From: Beta vulgaris subsp. vulgaris
Lineage: Eukaryota; Streptophyta; Magnoliopsida; Caryophyllales; Amaranthaceae
Reading direction: 5' to 3'
Length of the DNA: 64,000 nucleotides
Assembly (NCBI RefSeq): GCF_026745355.1
Contig: NC_079205.1
Location: 36,993,545 to 37,057,544 of the forward strand
The notes below the pieces were generated by a model, which was given only the letters and a program-made list of their open reading frames with translations, made no database searches and was not told the origin of the DNA. The first letter of the stretch is position 1; each line of letters opens with the position of its first letter. This document shows, piece after piece, positions 31,671 to 44,509 of the stretch. The position numbers and the translations under genes were made by a program.

Positions 31671-34600
31671 ATGTGGCGAACTTCCCTTTCTCTCTATTCA
31701 AAAAGACTCAATTCTCTCTCTTCTAAACTCAATCCTTACCCTAATTCTCCATTCTTCCACTTCAATGGCGGATTAAGCTCTTCCTCTCACCTCTACTCAT
31801 CCGTAATCCCTAAACCATCTCACTCCATCAAGCTCGGATTAGGGTTTCATCGTCTTTCTCAATTATCCATCGATTCTTCGTCTTCTCTTTCGCGCGATCT
31901 TGTTGCTGCCGTTTCGCATTATGGTGGCTGTTATTGGGAGCTTTCTAAAGCCAGATTAAGGTATTTTATTTGTGCTTAGCTTTCATTAATTAGCCTCATG
32001 TTTGATCATTTTTTTTGTGTTTTGCAGTGGATTGTTAGCTGTTTTTGTAGCATAGTTCTTGTGTATTTGGTAATGATGCAATCTATTATGATGTTCTTTT
32101 GTTTTGATCTAATTTAAGTTTTTTAGATTATCCGTCTTCTATATAAAGGTAACGTGCAGAAGTTTTGTTATGTGCTTGAATTTGGATTATTAGGTATCTG
32201 CCGAGTGCCGTGCTTAGTTTTCGGTAGAGGTATTGAGTTTGCTTTTGAATTGAGGGTTGGGTTATCTTGGTGAGGATGAGAAGGCAAATTCTTTATGTTG
32301 TAGTATTAATAATTGGGATGGCAATGCAGCTAGAGTATGGTTGCCATTGTAATCTGTAACATTTTTTAGGCCAACGCGCAGATGTAAACCTATACCATTT
32401 AAGGTTAAGATATGCCTCTTACTCATGAAAATTATTCAGACAAAAGCTAATGGGGGTGTAGTTCCTGTTCTGATACTTCACTCTTTATCCGGTATTGTAG
32501 GAGAGAAAGGACACCAATCAGAGATGAAAGTAAGGTTCAATGCATGAGAAAAATGATCTTAGAAGTTAAGAAGGTATTCACAGAATTCCGTCAGAAACAT
32601 GAAACTCTGTGGAAACACATGTAATGGAATGGAATTGTCTGAGAAGGGCCATTACAAGAGATGTAGTCACCTTGTCTTGCTTGCTGGGAGAGAGGAAGCT
32701 TTTGAAACACCTTTTATAGCAAGTTAAAGAGGAGTCATGAACAACCAATATAGATTAAACTTTTGTGACCACGTGTCGTTGTTTAGGTGGTTGGCATGCA
32801 CTCAATATTGGTGGTTGTTTAAGGATTATAGCTGCTTTTTGCCGAAAAACAAGCTGTTGCTGCTGGCTTGTTACAGTTATGTACTTTGTCTCATCTTTCT
32901 CTAACTATGCCCTTTTTGGTTGCACATTACTTCTCTCAGATAAGAGGAGGAAATTCAGTATATGTAAAGCATCCCCAGTGGCTAAGTTAATCAGTTCTAA
33001 GAGTCCCCAAAAGAGGAACATCACTAGGAGAAACCATTGGATAATGCATGCAAAAATTAAAGGTGAGTGGCTTTGACAACTGGCCATAGGAGTTGCATAG
33101 CATGCCTAAGCCACTTGACTACAGTTCCTTATCAATCCTGTTATTTTTATTTGTCCAACATTGCTTCACTGGGCATGACCCTTAGTAATGGATGTTGGAA
33201 TTCTGTGAGAGGTAGGTAAGTCATACATGGAGGTGTGTCATGCATTATTAGAAAGGCTATAGTAAGATGAGATGCTTAAGACTTCTCCTTAAACTTTATA
33301 GTGGTGATAGAAGTTAGAATTCTTTATCTGGACTTCTGGGGGCATGTCCATATGAAAGAAGGGCTGGTTATAACAACCTACAAGGCTAAGACTTTAAGAC
33401 AAACAACATTTGCTGAATTACACTGCAAAGCTAAAGCCTTCAATTGCAAGTTGTTACTAGAACTGAGTCCTTTGTCAACAAACCTTGAAGCCAAAGCCTT
33501 AGAAGAATGTAGAAACTCTTGCAGAAGAAGAGGATAAAGAAGGTAGAAAACTTTGTTTGTGGTCCTTTTACTCGTCCTCCCTATCATCTCTAAATAGTTG
33601 CTGTGAACAAATCCTTTGGGTCTGGAGAGATTAAGTAGATTTGAGTATCAAGAATATGTGCTGGATAGTTTCTTTTATTCATAATCTTACAGAGATTTTC
33701 TTGTTTGCCTTTATATTCTCTTTTACCAATAGTATGTAGTTTAGCAGGGATTTATGGAATCCTTTTTCCTTGGGGTGTTGTTGGGGGTGTATGCTGATAT
33801 TATCATAGTGAAAGTTTTCCTCTTAGTTATTTGGGTTTACCTCTTAAGGGTATCTAAGTTCAAAGTTTTTCCCAATTATATTGAGGATTTCAAGGGAACT
33901 CGATGGATTGATGGTGGTCTACTTTTCCCTTTCAAGGGTGTCTAAGTTAAAAGTTCTACCTCTATGTACTTCCAGCTAAAAAAAGGAATAATTGTTTCTA
34001 TTTGATTCTGATTTTCTGCTTTCTTGTAAATCCCAGCTTGCTAGTAGTTGCAACTTCTGGAACTGGGTACGTTCTTGGCAGTGGTCAGATCATTGATCTT
34101 GCTGGCCTTTGCTGGACTTGTGCTGGTACAATGATGGTTGCAGCATCTGCTAACTCTTTAAATCAGGTTAGTTGTTACAATTTCTGTGGAGACAGATGGT
34201 ATTTACTTATTTCGCTCCAAATACTCGATAAGTGTTTCTTACTAGGAGTTTCTTTGCTCTGTTCTTATCTCAATCTCATTTTTGATCCCTTTGCTCAATA
34301 TCCAATCTTTCCACTTATTGATTCATTTGACAGGGTAAATCCAGTTTCTTTTCACTTAGATGATGGTTGAATACAACTCTTTTTCTACTGAAAGAACTGT
34401 TGACTATGTTTAATTAGGGGATCATTAATGCATATAAGATAAATGCTCTATATTGATGCCTAAATTATTCTCAATTTTGGCTTCACCACCGCGCGTGACT
34501 GCATTGTAAAGGTTTAAAGCTTGAAAGGAAAATGATTATGCTAATGATGGTGACGTTGCTTTTATCATCGTTCTTTTAGGTGTTTGAAATAAAGAATGAT

Positions 34601-37600
34601 GCTAAAATGAAGAGAACAATGCAAAGACCATTACCTTCAGGGCGTTTGACTTCAGGGCATGCATTGGCTTGGGCTTCTACGGTTGGGCTTGCAGGCACTG
34701 GTTTATTAGCATACCAGGTGGTTAAATGATGTTCCTTTGCTTTATTTTTATATGTCATGCTTACTGCTCTGCAAGTGGAGACTAACGTTGCTGATCTTGC
34801 AACAAGGTTTTTGCAGGCTAATGCCTTGGCGGCTGGACTAGCAGCGTCTAATCTTCTTCTGTATGCATTTGTTTATACTCCAATGAAGCAATTACACCCA
34901 GTAAATACATGGGTTGGAGCTGTGGTTGGCGCTATTCCACCACTTCTTGGGTAAGCTTTTGGTAATGCTCAAATGTCCTATTTCTGCTATATAGTAGATT
35001 TTTCTAACTGGCTCAGGTAATGCTTTCCTTCCCTGAGTATGTTAGGGTTTTCTTTCTTTGATTATGAACTAGATCTCCTCTTACAAACTTTTGACTATGA
35101 AAGATTATTTATAGCGTAGGAGCTTGTCCCCATTGCTAGATTCTTGTTGACTCTTTAAGTTATCCATTTTCCTGTGAATCCTCTTCTTTTTGAAGTTTTT
35201 AGAGGTGTTAAGACTTAGGATTCTTTTGTGGTTGAAATAGTTGGTGGGAGAAACAGGAGTTCTTTGATAGTATCATGCATCAATGGTGTTTTTAGTTTAA
35301 GGCAGAACTTTTTTTTGGTTTTCTTGATATATAGGTTAGTTATCCTGTGATGCTTGGGCTTCTCATTGTTTTTGGAAAAGAAACACAACATAGTGTGGAT
35401 TCTGCCAAGCACAGTGGATTACTCAATTGACAAGCATAGTGGTTTTTGTTTCTAAGGATCTGCCAAGTCCAGTGCTGATATGAAGTAAAAGTAAGAATAG
35501 CAGTGTTGTTTAATTGAAGGGCAGCCTTGGGGGGGGGGGGAGGGGAGAGTAGTGGTAGTATTGAATTGGAGATATGCCACCATAGTGGTCATAATAATGA
35601 ATCCCACTGTTGCCAGTATAGTAAAACGACAGAGACAAAAGAAAGTGAAAATGTAGTGATACTAGCATGCTCAACACAGAGAAGCTGGACACAAAGCACA
35701 CAGGTGAGCAAAGGGGACGGAATGGAACATGCATTTGAGAAAAAACTAAGAGAATCAAAACCTAGCAAGTGGACCCTCTGTCTAACTTCAGGCATTCTAA
35801 ATTAGAGAGCTAGACTGACTAGTAACATAAGATTTATGAGGAAGATTTTCTTAGGAGAAGGATTCGTTTTTTCTCCTTGTATGTGTAAGTGATTTATATG
35901 GTAAATCTTTTTGGTGGTTTTGCTTTTGTTAGTCATGTCTTACTTTTTTCTGCTTGGCCTATCTTTTTGGCATCTGGGTTATCATTTTCTTCTGTTTGGC
36001 TCTGTTGGGAAATGTTGAAGATATGTTGTTAGTTTGTAGGAGATTAAAAGATAAATGGTTGTTGAAGTAAGCAAGCTAATTTCTTTAGCAGTCTGGTGTT
36101 GTGTGGACAGGGTTTGGACTCAGCGGATTCCTCAACACTTAGATTTGTTGTATGAGGCTTTTTATTGCTTTTCTATGAGCCTTGTGTAAAGTTGGTTGGT
36201 GCATGATGCTCTCACTTCGAGCATCAGTTATTCTTCTTAGATTTTGTTGACAAGAACTATGTTACTCCGACACGGATTCGGGTGTCGTATCCAAGTAGGG
36301 ATCGGAGGATCCGACACCCTACTCCAAAAATGTGGCGGATACTCCGACACGGTCAAGAGAGTGTCTTGACCAATTTTCTAGACACTTCTATCATTGAAAG
36401 TGTTAGGGAAAAACTTTCCTAACACTTTATTTTGATAAAAAAATAAAATAAATCAGTTGTGTATATTTAAAAAATGATCAAATTTAAAATAGTGAATTAT
36501 ATTAGACTATTATACTATATTCAGTTATCAGTATAGTATCTAAGAAGAAATTGAAAAAGTTAAGTTATACCCAAAATGTACAACTGTTTGAATTCTTCCC
36601 ACTGGTCACCTTTCTTCTTAGCTGTACACACACCTTTAAAATATATATTATTAAATAATATTAGTATTACTATATAGCTGTACCAAATAATTTGACAACT
36701 TTAAACATGTTAGTGTACGACCATAGTATTTGACAAAGCTACGAAGAGTTTTCATCTCTCTTCCGCCGTTGCCGGAGAACTGAAGGTAATCCATGGTTGT
36801 GTTTGTCTAATGGAGGAAATCATATCATTGGGTTCGCTTGAATCTCCCGAGTGAAAATCCCAACATAGTATGAAGTGATTTCGTATAATTTTACATCAAT
36901 TAGCATACCTAGGGTTACAAATAAACCCTAAATTTCAAATTTTAAAGGGAAGTGCAACGAATTAGGTAATTGTTCCCCTTTTCTTTCTTGGTTTCTTTCT
37001 CAATTTTCCCAAATGGGTGTCCGATAGGTGACGCTTTTCCCATACGCGTATCGATGCCCATTTCCAGATGTGTCGCGCGTCGTGTCGCATGTCGTGTCGA
37101 GTTGACACGCAACACTCGAGATTGAAGAGGGTGTCGGAGTAACATAGGACAAGAGCACTAATGAACCTAAAGCTTGAGTCTATAATTGTATTGTTCCCAT
37201 GCTTCTTTGCTTGAGGATCTCTTTAGATCAGGGATTGGGATTGATATCACTTCCCATGTCCTTTTTTCTACATAGGGATGATGCTTTTTTTTTTTTTTTT
37301 TTTAATAGAATTGTTAATTTTCAAAAGATCTGGATGACTCAAAGATTCTTGTGACTACGTCTTGAGTTCTTCCTTTGTCATCATTTTTTTTTGATTCAAT
37401 TCAGTCATTGTTTCATGCTCTAGTTTCAAGGGTTTCTTGGAAACATTAGATTAGCTGAATGGTTAAGCCAGATATGTGACTTACATTTCAAGTTCCTACA
37501 TTAAGTATGAAACTAGGGATACAAAATGCTTTCTGATATCCTTAATTCCTTATAGTATTCTTTGCTTGAAATCTAAATTTTAAAATGGCTATAGCGCTTG

Positions 37601-40600
37601 AATTTTAATCACTTATTAAAAAACTTGCTCACTTTCGGTAGCCTTTGATGTGTGGGTATTAATGTATTATGTCGCAAATTTGTTCTCCACAGCCCCTCTG
37701 TTTTTCCAAACCTTCACCATATGTGTGATCTATAATCTATTCATGTTTTCTAGTATACTTTCTAAATCGTTTGTTTTTTATTGGTCCTTTGCCCCGCCAT
37801 CAGCAAGAAATTTCTCGAAACATGATGTCTAATTTAAGTTTTTTTTGATGGGCATTGTTGTCTCTCTCTCGGTAGCTCGTTGCTCTGGGTTAACCTACTT
37901 ATGATAGAGCTGGAGTCTTCTCGTTATTATTGATTATGGTCGAAATAGTGATGGGATACATTTAAACAAACAAAAGAAAATTGGAGCTTATAACTCCCGG
38001 ATGTGTATGTATGTTTGGTAGACTACTCAATTCCGGAAGAAAGTAGTACTTTTAAAAAGACCGAATCCTATACTCTCCCCTTGGTGTTAAAAGGTGCGAG
38101 GCGCTGAAGCCTAGACGGAAGGCAAAACGCTTACATGTCGTAGGCGAGGCGCACCATTGGTGGCAAAAACTGTATAAAGTAATTTCAGAACATATTTTGT
38201 ACTTATGAAACAAATATATTTTCCTGATACATAATATGAAACATAGTAAGATACTAGAATACCTCTAAAAGCATGGCCAATGGCTGCCCAAATATTCGGC
38301 ACGAGGAGAGAGAGGGATTAAAAGTAATAAAGTTAAAAGAGAGAAGAATGATATTGCAAATCTATGAACCACCAGCCTATGCAAATTCTTTTTTCTGAAT
38401 TGTCTCATCATGTGCTCTAGTGCGATATGGCTATATGAGGATGCACTCCTATGGTGCATTTTGACTTTTGAAATGTTTTAGCTCTCGAACATAAGATCAA
38501 CACAGTGGGTCAGCATATGAGTCCAATAAAGATGTAGTCTTTTGGCCTTGAGTAATCTCTGATTGATGTGTATGCACCTCACGTAAATTATGTGAAACTC
38601 TCTAAAGGTATAATTAAGAATACTATAACTCGTTTATATTGATAAAGGTCGAATCTTTTGTTGTTTTTTAGGCTAAAGATCTAAACTTTATGAAAATTAA
38701 ATTAAGGATAGTACTCTTGTTCCCGAACTAGAGGTATCTCACTAACCGCAACTAGGAGATGCACACAAACCTCGACGTATGTGCTTTTGGTACTTTAATC
38801 AAAACTCAAAACTAACTTTTATTAATGGTGTGCAAAGCATATAAATGATAACAAGCTAAACTAAGTCCTAATCTAACTAACTAGGAGTAATAACAACCTC
38901 CTTAAAACAAGGGATAACCACACCTAGCTAAACATAACTACACGGTTGTATCCACATAAATAAGTAAGATTCCTCTGATAAAGGGAAATTAGACTCCTAA
39001 ATATAATAAGATTTCCACTTAACCATTCTACATGCCTACAATGAATAAAACAATTTTAGAAACCTAAAGCTCAAACCATGTAAAACCTTTCCAAGTAGAA
39101 AGTAAAACTACGGAAGCAAAAACTAATACAAGAAAGTCCAAGAAACCTCCAAAAAAGCTAAAGGACTTTCAAGAAACCCTCAAGAACCACTAAACAAAAG
39201 GGAACATGCTTCATTTGCTGCCTGACTCACGCATCACTGATTCTCTTCTATAAAATCTATCAAACAAGACATATATACATGCAAAACGGTTGGTTGGTCG
39301 TGTTGGTCTCGTATGTGTTCAAGTCATTTTCAGTATCGGGTTGACAACCCCTTGACCATGACCCTGGAAGTTTTGTATCGGATCGACCCCAGTGGTTAAG
39401 AGCCTTTGCACTTTTTTTTTTGGCAGAAGTTACATTCTAATTCAAATTTTGTATAATATAATACAAGTCCATACACAATTGAGCAGAATAGTTTGTGATT
39501 ACCAAACTATGCAAATTCTCAAGATATGAGCTAATAATAATGGTGACAATCTAAAAACTAACATAATTTTTCTTGCTACCTAATTTAACATTAAGGCAGA
39601 AAAGCATAATACAACTTTTTTTGTGCCTTAATATAAGGACCAGAATGCTCTAAAATTATACTATTAACATATAAATGACGTAAAAGTAACTCACAGTTGA
39701 GCATGTCCTTGATAGTTAGAGGACATGTAAATGAGAATATTGGATTATGGGTTGGTATGTGACTCAAGGTGAGCATAAATATTAGCTAACATATGAGTAG
39801 TGATTAAGAGATTAATGAAAATGTGGGGGGACATTAAGGGAGGAGAAATATGTTGACCCTAATTTGTTGCAAGGGTTGGCCCTAATCTCCGTCACTTAAC
39901 CCAATGAGGGAAATCAAGGATGGTATAAGACTCCTTATCATTGAAAGTATTTTGTTGCTATGTTTTATCTTGGTGCATCTCAAATTGGGTCTCGTCAGGG
40001 TTGGCTCGCCTTTTATGAGTTAAGACATATATTTGGTCTTTAGGTCATCATCTTATGTCCAAACCCATATCTTTTTGGATTGATTTTTTGTCGTGTCAAA
40101 TTTTATTACATTGTCATTTATAAAGATACATAAGGAATTACATTCAATTAAAAAAAACAAGAAGGGGAATTGAGGAACTCTATTTCTTACATGCCATAAC
40201 ATAATTAGACGCATTGTACTCAACAATTTCCTCAACCATGTAAGCAAGAATTTGTAAAAAGTTGGCATCTTTCACAATTTTGAGAATGTCCTTGGTGTTC
40301 ATGGATATAGAGCCTTTTTGGAAATTTGACAAGAAAGTCCATAATATCCTTTGATAACTAAATCATGCCGTTCAGTAGATGATACGACCTACCTTTTGAT
40401 GGCCACTTTTTCTTGTGATCCTCCATTTTGCTTATGAGATTCATCTACTTCTCTTAGCTCATGCATTCTAGGTGGCTTCGATATGGAACCATGTTGTCCA
40501 ATTGATTTAACTTACTTCAAAATGTTTACAAGTAGTCGCTTGTTGAAAATAATCCGCATAAAAACCATCCGACGATCTCCCTGCGAACCCTTTCCCAAAT

Positions 40601-43600
40601 ACGTCAGGAGCGTAGTGGCTCTCAGCGTGTTAGTGAACCCTAGGCCTCCTTTGGCAGCAACTTCTAGTTGTGAAGGCCTTTGGACTTCCTCGACTCCTCA
40701 TAGTTCAAAGTTCATTGAGGTTTGATTCAAGCTCTCAACCATGTTTCCTCTTTTGATCAAATAGGACCATTGAGGGGGTGCGGCTCACTTGTATCGTTAA
40801 TGAAAATTCTTTGAGTTTCAATTCAAGTCTTCAACCATGTTTCATCTTCCCTTTCCTTCAAGTTCTTCATCATTCAATTCAAGTTCTTCGAGTTGACATG
40901 TGACTCTCTTTAAGTTCTCCCTTTATTCTCTAATAGTGGTTCCACTTTGACTTTTGCGTTTGTCAATCCAATCTTTGCCATTAAATTTTTTTACTTATAT
41001 ACTTCTATTTTTTTATTGTACCATTTGACATTTGAGCACTATTCATCAACTAACTTTGACAAGCTTTATTTCACTACTATATATGAAAAAATATAGTTAA
41101 GGGGATTCTTGTTAGATTTGTCTCAATGCGAGAATTTCAAATATCAATTTTTATTATTTTCACTTATACGCAACTAGAAATAACGCTCAAAAAGTGTATC
41201 GCGAAATGTGAAAAAGCAAATGGAGTAATATCAAATTTTACATTCATAAAAAGCTGATAGTATTAGCAACAATTATAAAAAGTTGATAGTCTGTAAATAT
41301 ACATTGAGACAATTTAATAACATTTCAGATGGAGTAATATCAACTTTTATACATTACTTCGACAATATGATCAAGGTCAAACTAAAACAACTATTAGAGA
41401 ACAGTTCGAGTATCAATCTTTTGTTTCAAGATAAACATGTTTTTTTAAGACATGCTGCAGATGAAAAGGCATCCAGGCGCCTCGCCCAAGGCAACCTGCT
41501 GTGCCCAGGTTTGTTAAAGCATCTTTCGCATTTCTTGAGCTTGCTTTGGGCGCACTTTTTGGAACTAAGGCTGTTCCATCTCCCCACATATATTTGCAAG
41601 TCTAAGGTCTCAATACTCATATCACCTGACATGTGCCATGTGTTTTGACAATGGAGAGACTTGAACATGTTCATCTTTTTTTAATTAAAATGATTTGAGG
41701 GGCTCTACCTAGCCACTGTTTCGGGCAATAGCAGCTTTTCTGTGAGTTTTGTTAGTCATAAGGAGCTGAAAGGAAGGCTTGTGAAATGATTAGTATAAGC
41801 TGTTAATGTCTCTGGTGCAATCCAGCAAAAGCATCTATATTCACACCAACTTCTTATAGGGCCTACACTATACGGCCCCATAGGTTCTTTAGCCCCTCTA
41901 GCAAATAGATTTAGACTGTTTCTACCTAAATTAAATTTGCTATATATATATATATATAGGGGCAAGATCATATGAGAATGAATCTCAACCACACAATTGG
42001 ATTAGAGTTAACACTTGTTCATTAGAGTTATACCCCCTAAAAAATTTTGAGCCCAAATTTTTTTTTCTGATATTATTTTTTGGAGTTACATCACTTTTTC
42101 ATTAGAGTTACATCACTTATTCATAAGAGTTATAGTGCATAAAATTCATTCTGATTTCTCATGTAAGTGTGCATTCTCATATGAACTCCTATATATATAT
42201 TATAATGGTTTTCCACTTTGAAATTATATTTTGCTAATGTTAAAGCTGGACTTTTTAAGCCTTGTTCTTGTGAGAAGTGCACTTGTGCATTATTGTGAAG
42301 ACAAATATCAAGCTATACTCTCATACTACATGTGCTCCGTGATGTTTGCATGCACATTGGGAATTTTTGCTTAACTATGCTGACATTGCTTGCTTTGTGT
42401 TGCAGGTGGGCTGCTGCTTCTGGTGGGGTTTCTCTTAATGGGATGATTCTCCCTGCTGCGCTGTACTTTTGGCAAATTCCCCATTTTATGGCTCTTGCAT
42501 ACTTGTGCCGTGACGATTATGCTGCAGGAGGGTATGTAAAGTTGGAAATTTGTGGTGCTTATGACTTCAAACAGTGACTGATATGTTTAGTGTTAAGTTG
42601 CATCTCAAACAGATGTTACATTGACGAGAAGAGGAAAATAGAGTTTAGTTGTGGGTAAATAAAGTTGGAATCAGCATTTGAATAAGTTCATGATAGAAAT
42701 TTAGTTATCGCTGTCCTGTTTGCTTATCAGCATTTTTGTTAATTTAAGAGGCTAAGATATCTTAATTTCAGTGGGACTTCTCCCGACGACTGAGATGCAT
42801 AGTAAAGTATTATTCTTGGACTTCGAATCGGTTTCTGACCAAAATAGAGAGCTTCTGTTTTTAAGAACCCACCAAGGCAAAGGATTTATCTGTCCAATCC
42901 AAAATTTCCATAAATTTTTATTTCCCCCTTTCATAAACACCTTGCACCTTGAAAAGGGCTTCGTGTGATTGTTTCAATTGTGCTCAAATGGATTATTGGT
43001 ATCATATACTTGTTGGTATTTGGCCAATAAAGTGTGTTTCCACAGGTTAAGTGGGTTGTATTTTTTAATAATGAGCTGTAACAATAGTGACAGTAGCCTG
43101 CATATCAATCATCAAACGAGAAGTGGCACAAGACCTCTGACCCGTGCTTGATTCATACTAATGGCTTATGGTTGAGAGATGAAGTGCTGATAAATTTTTA
43201 AATGTCAAAAGCTTTATAAGTTTTACCAACAATGGTGTGGTTTCCATTTTCTTGCTGGGCTTCTTGTCACTTTTGCTTAAAGTCTTTCAAAACACATGCA
43301 TTACCAAGAATGGCTGGTAATTAGACTGCAAACTACTCCTGTGCTATTATCTGTCCCCTATTAGGCAACTTTGATTAGTACTTTGTACTTTCCCCGTTAA
43401 GTGATTGCAATATGTACGGGTTGCACTTTTTTCTAAGGAGATGCGGGAGATAGAGAGAGATGATAAGAGGGACCCATGTGATAAGGAGAGAGATAGAAAG
43501 AAAACATAGTCAAATGTAGCAATGTTGCAATTAATATGAAACATCCAAATAAGGGAAATGTTGCAATACTAAAAGTTATATCATTAAAGCATAGGATGAG

Positions 43601-44301
43601 GACTAGGGAAAGAATATTGAACTTTCAAAACATGATGGCCCTGTGCTATTCAGTATTTTTTATGTCTGTTTCGTCTCTTTTATATGCAGGTATAAGATGA
43701 TTTCTCTTACTGATATCTCTGGTCGAAAGACTGCCTTAGTTGCACTGAGGAATTGTCTGTATCTGATCCCTGTGGGTTACTTGGCATATCAATGTGAGTG
43801 ACTTCCACAAGATTCGTTAATTTATATACTGACGTGTAGGAATTAGGATTAGTAAGCAAAAAGACATTTTTCTTTCTACTTTTTTGGTATGTCTTCTGAT
43901 GTTTGATGTGTCTTTGTATTTTAGGGGGTTTAACGTCTGGTTGGTTTTGCCTCGAGTCATCATTGCTTACTCTAGCAATCGGTGGGACAGCAATGTCCTT
44001 CTATCTTAACAGATCAACAAAGAATGCTAGGAGAATGTTCCTTGCCAGCCTTGTCTATCTTCCCGTATTCATGTCAGGACTTATGTTTCACCGTCTGCAT
44101 GATAATTGGCAGAATTATATGCAGGATGATTCAACCACAGCAACTGTTTCATCATCAAGGTCTATGCAAGAGAGCGAGTATACTGAGAGTGAAAAGCCAT
44201 TTAAAAATCCGGCTACTGGTAAACAAGTGCGGTCACCTGTCGCTTATGCCTCCGTTGCACCATTTCCTTTCTTGCCTGCTCCTTCGTATTCAGATTACTA
44301 A
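31671..44301 (+). CDS. COX10: Protohaem IX farnesyltransferase, mitochondrial (COX10), 7 exons
   Basis: Seven exons join in frame: 31671-31960, 34037-34166, 34580-34717, 34817-34950, 42406-42531, 43690-43793 and 43925-44301 (1,299 nt, 432 aa). All introns are GT-AG. The enzyme adds a farnesyl group to haem B to make haem O, the first step to haem A of cytochrome c oxidase, in the inner mitochondrial membrane. Residues 1-80 are rich in Ser, Arg and Leu and poor in acid, as in a mitochondrial presequence. CYWELSKARLS opens the membrane domain. The first prenyl-diphosphate motif is NSLNQVFEIKNDAKMKRT (136-153). YTPMKQLHPVNTW (206-218) and GAIPPLLGW (224-232) form the second conserved block, then FWQIPHFMALA and DYAAGGYKM. 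The end, PFPFLPAPS, matches plant COX10. The start is the first ATG after a CT-rich leader. The gene looks intact; length agrees with plant COX10 (about 430 aa). Confidence 0.96.
36257..37147. mobile_element. Non-autonomous TIR element in COX10 intron 4 (891 bp)
   Basis: CTATGTTACTCCGACAC (36257-36273) is the perfect inverse of GTGTCGGAGTAACATAG (37131-37147). Flanks are GACAAGAA on the left and GACAAGAG on the right, an 8-bp duplication with one mismatch. The inner part repeats GTGTCG motifs near both ends. No transposase frame is present. An 8-bp duplication would suit the hAT superfamily, but the TIR start is not typical of it, so the superfamily is left open. Confidence 0.85.
40910..41335 (-). 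mobile_element. Degenerate MITE related to the element at 46981 (tentative)
   Basis: The block TTGTTAGATTTGTCTCAATG near 41110 and the tracts around it look like the reverse complement of AATCGAAACGAATCAAACAAG-type sequence inside the 46981-47237 MITE. The right side ends with an ATGGAGTAATA tail. Terminal repeats are not clean, so borders are approximate. Confidence 0.35.
41943..42200. mobile_element. MITE with TATATAGG...CATATGAGAATG ends
   Basis: The left end reads ATATATAGGGGCAAGATCATATGAGAATG in pieces, and the right end is its imperfect inverse, CATTCTCATATGAACTCCTATATAT. Inside, ATTAGAGTTACATCACTT-type units repeat three to four times. The element is about 255 bp, non-coding and flanked by TA repeats that hide the target duplication. 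Confidence 0.6.
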
Positions 44302-44501
44302 GTCTGGAGTTCCTATATTGTATAATACAGATTTCCGCCCTTTCTATGTAGATTCTTGTTTCTCCTTTCTGTTCTTTGACCCTGGTATCGATTTTGCTGA
44401 ATCCACAAAGGATATTCTTACAAGTCCTGCATGCTGCAGAATTTTGTTTATTTCGTTGTCTCTGATATAGCTTGCAGTTGACTTGTGTAATTTTTATTCT
44501 T

Positions 44502-44507
44502 AATAAA
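44502..44507 (+). promoter_or_regulatory. Possible COX10 polyadenylation signal
   Basis: AATAAA lies about 200 nt after the COX10 stop codon in a T-rich stretch, a reasonable distance for a plant 3' UTR. Plant signals are loose, so this is a candidate only. Confidence 0.45.
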
Positions 44508-44509
44508 GG

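Larger units (their letters stand above)
34951..42405 (+). other. COX10 intron 4, expanded to 7.45 kb
   Basis: It lies between exon 4 (ending LLG) and exon 5 (starting W of GW), phase 2, with GT at 34951 and AG at 42404-42405. The other five introns are 99-2,076 bp. It holds a TIR element at 36257-37147, a MITE at about 41943-42200, a possible degenerate MITE near 40910-41335, a poly-T run near 37290 and a G-run near 35530. The ORFs within it show no known domain. Splice sites look normal, so the insertions need not disturb the message. Confidence 0.85.

Noticed and set aside
34757..34954. 65-codon ORF containing COX10 exon 4 as a separate gene
   Set aside because: It starts in intron 3; the conserved part is exactly exon 4 with splice sites at both ends.
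40483..40725. 80-codon ORF in COX10 intron 4
   Set aside because: No recognised domain on either strand, and no terminal repeats around it; treated as intron sequence.
42332..42577. Extended reading frame around COX10 exon 5 as an alternative start
   Set aside because: The segment before 42406 is intron with a normal AG acceptor, and the frame only gives intron-coded residues upstream of WAAASGG.
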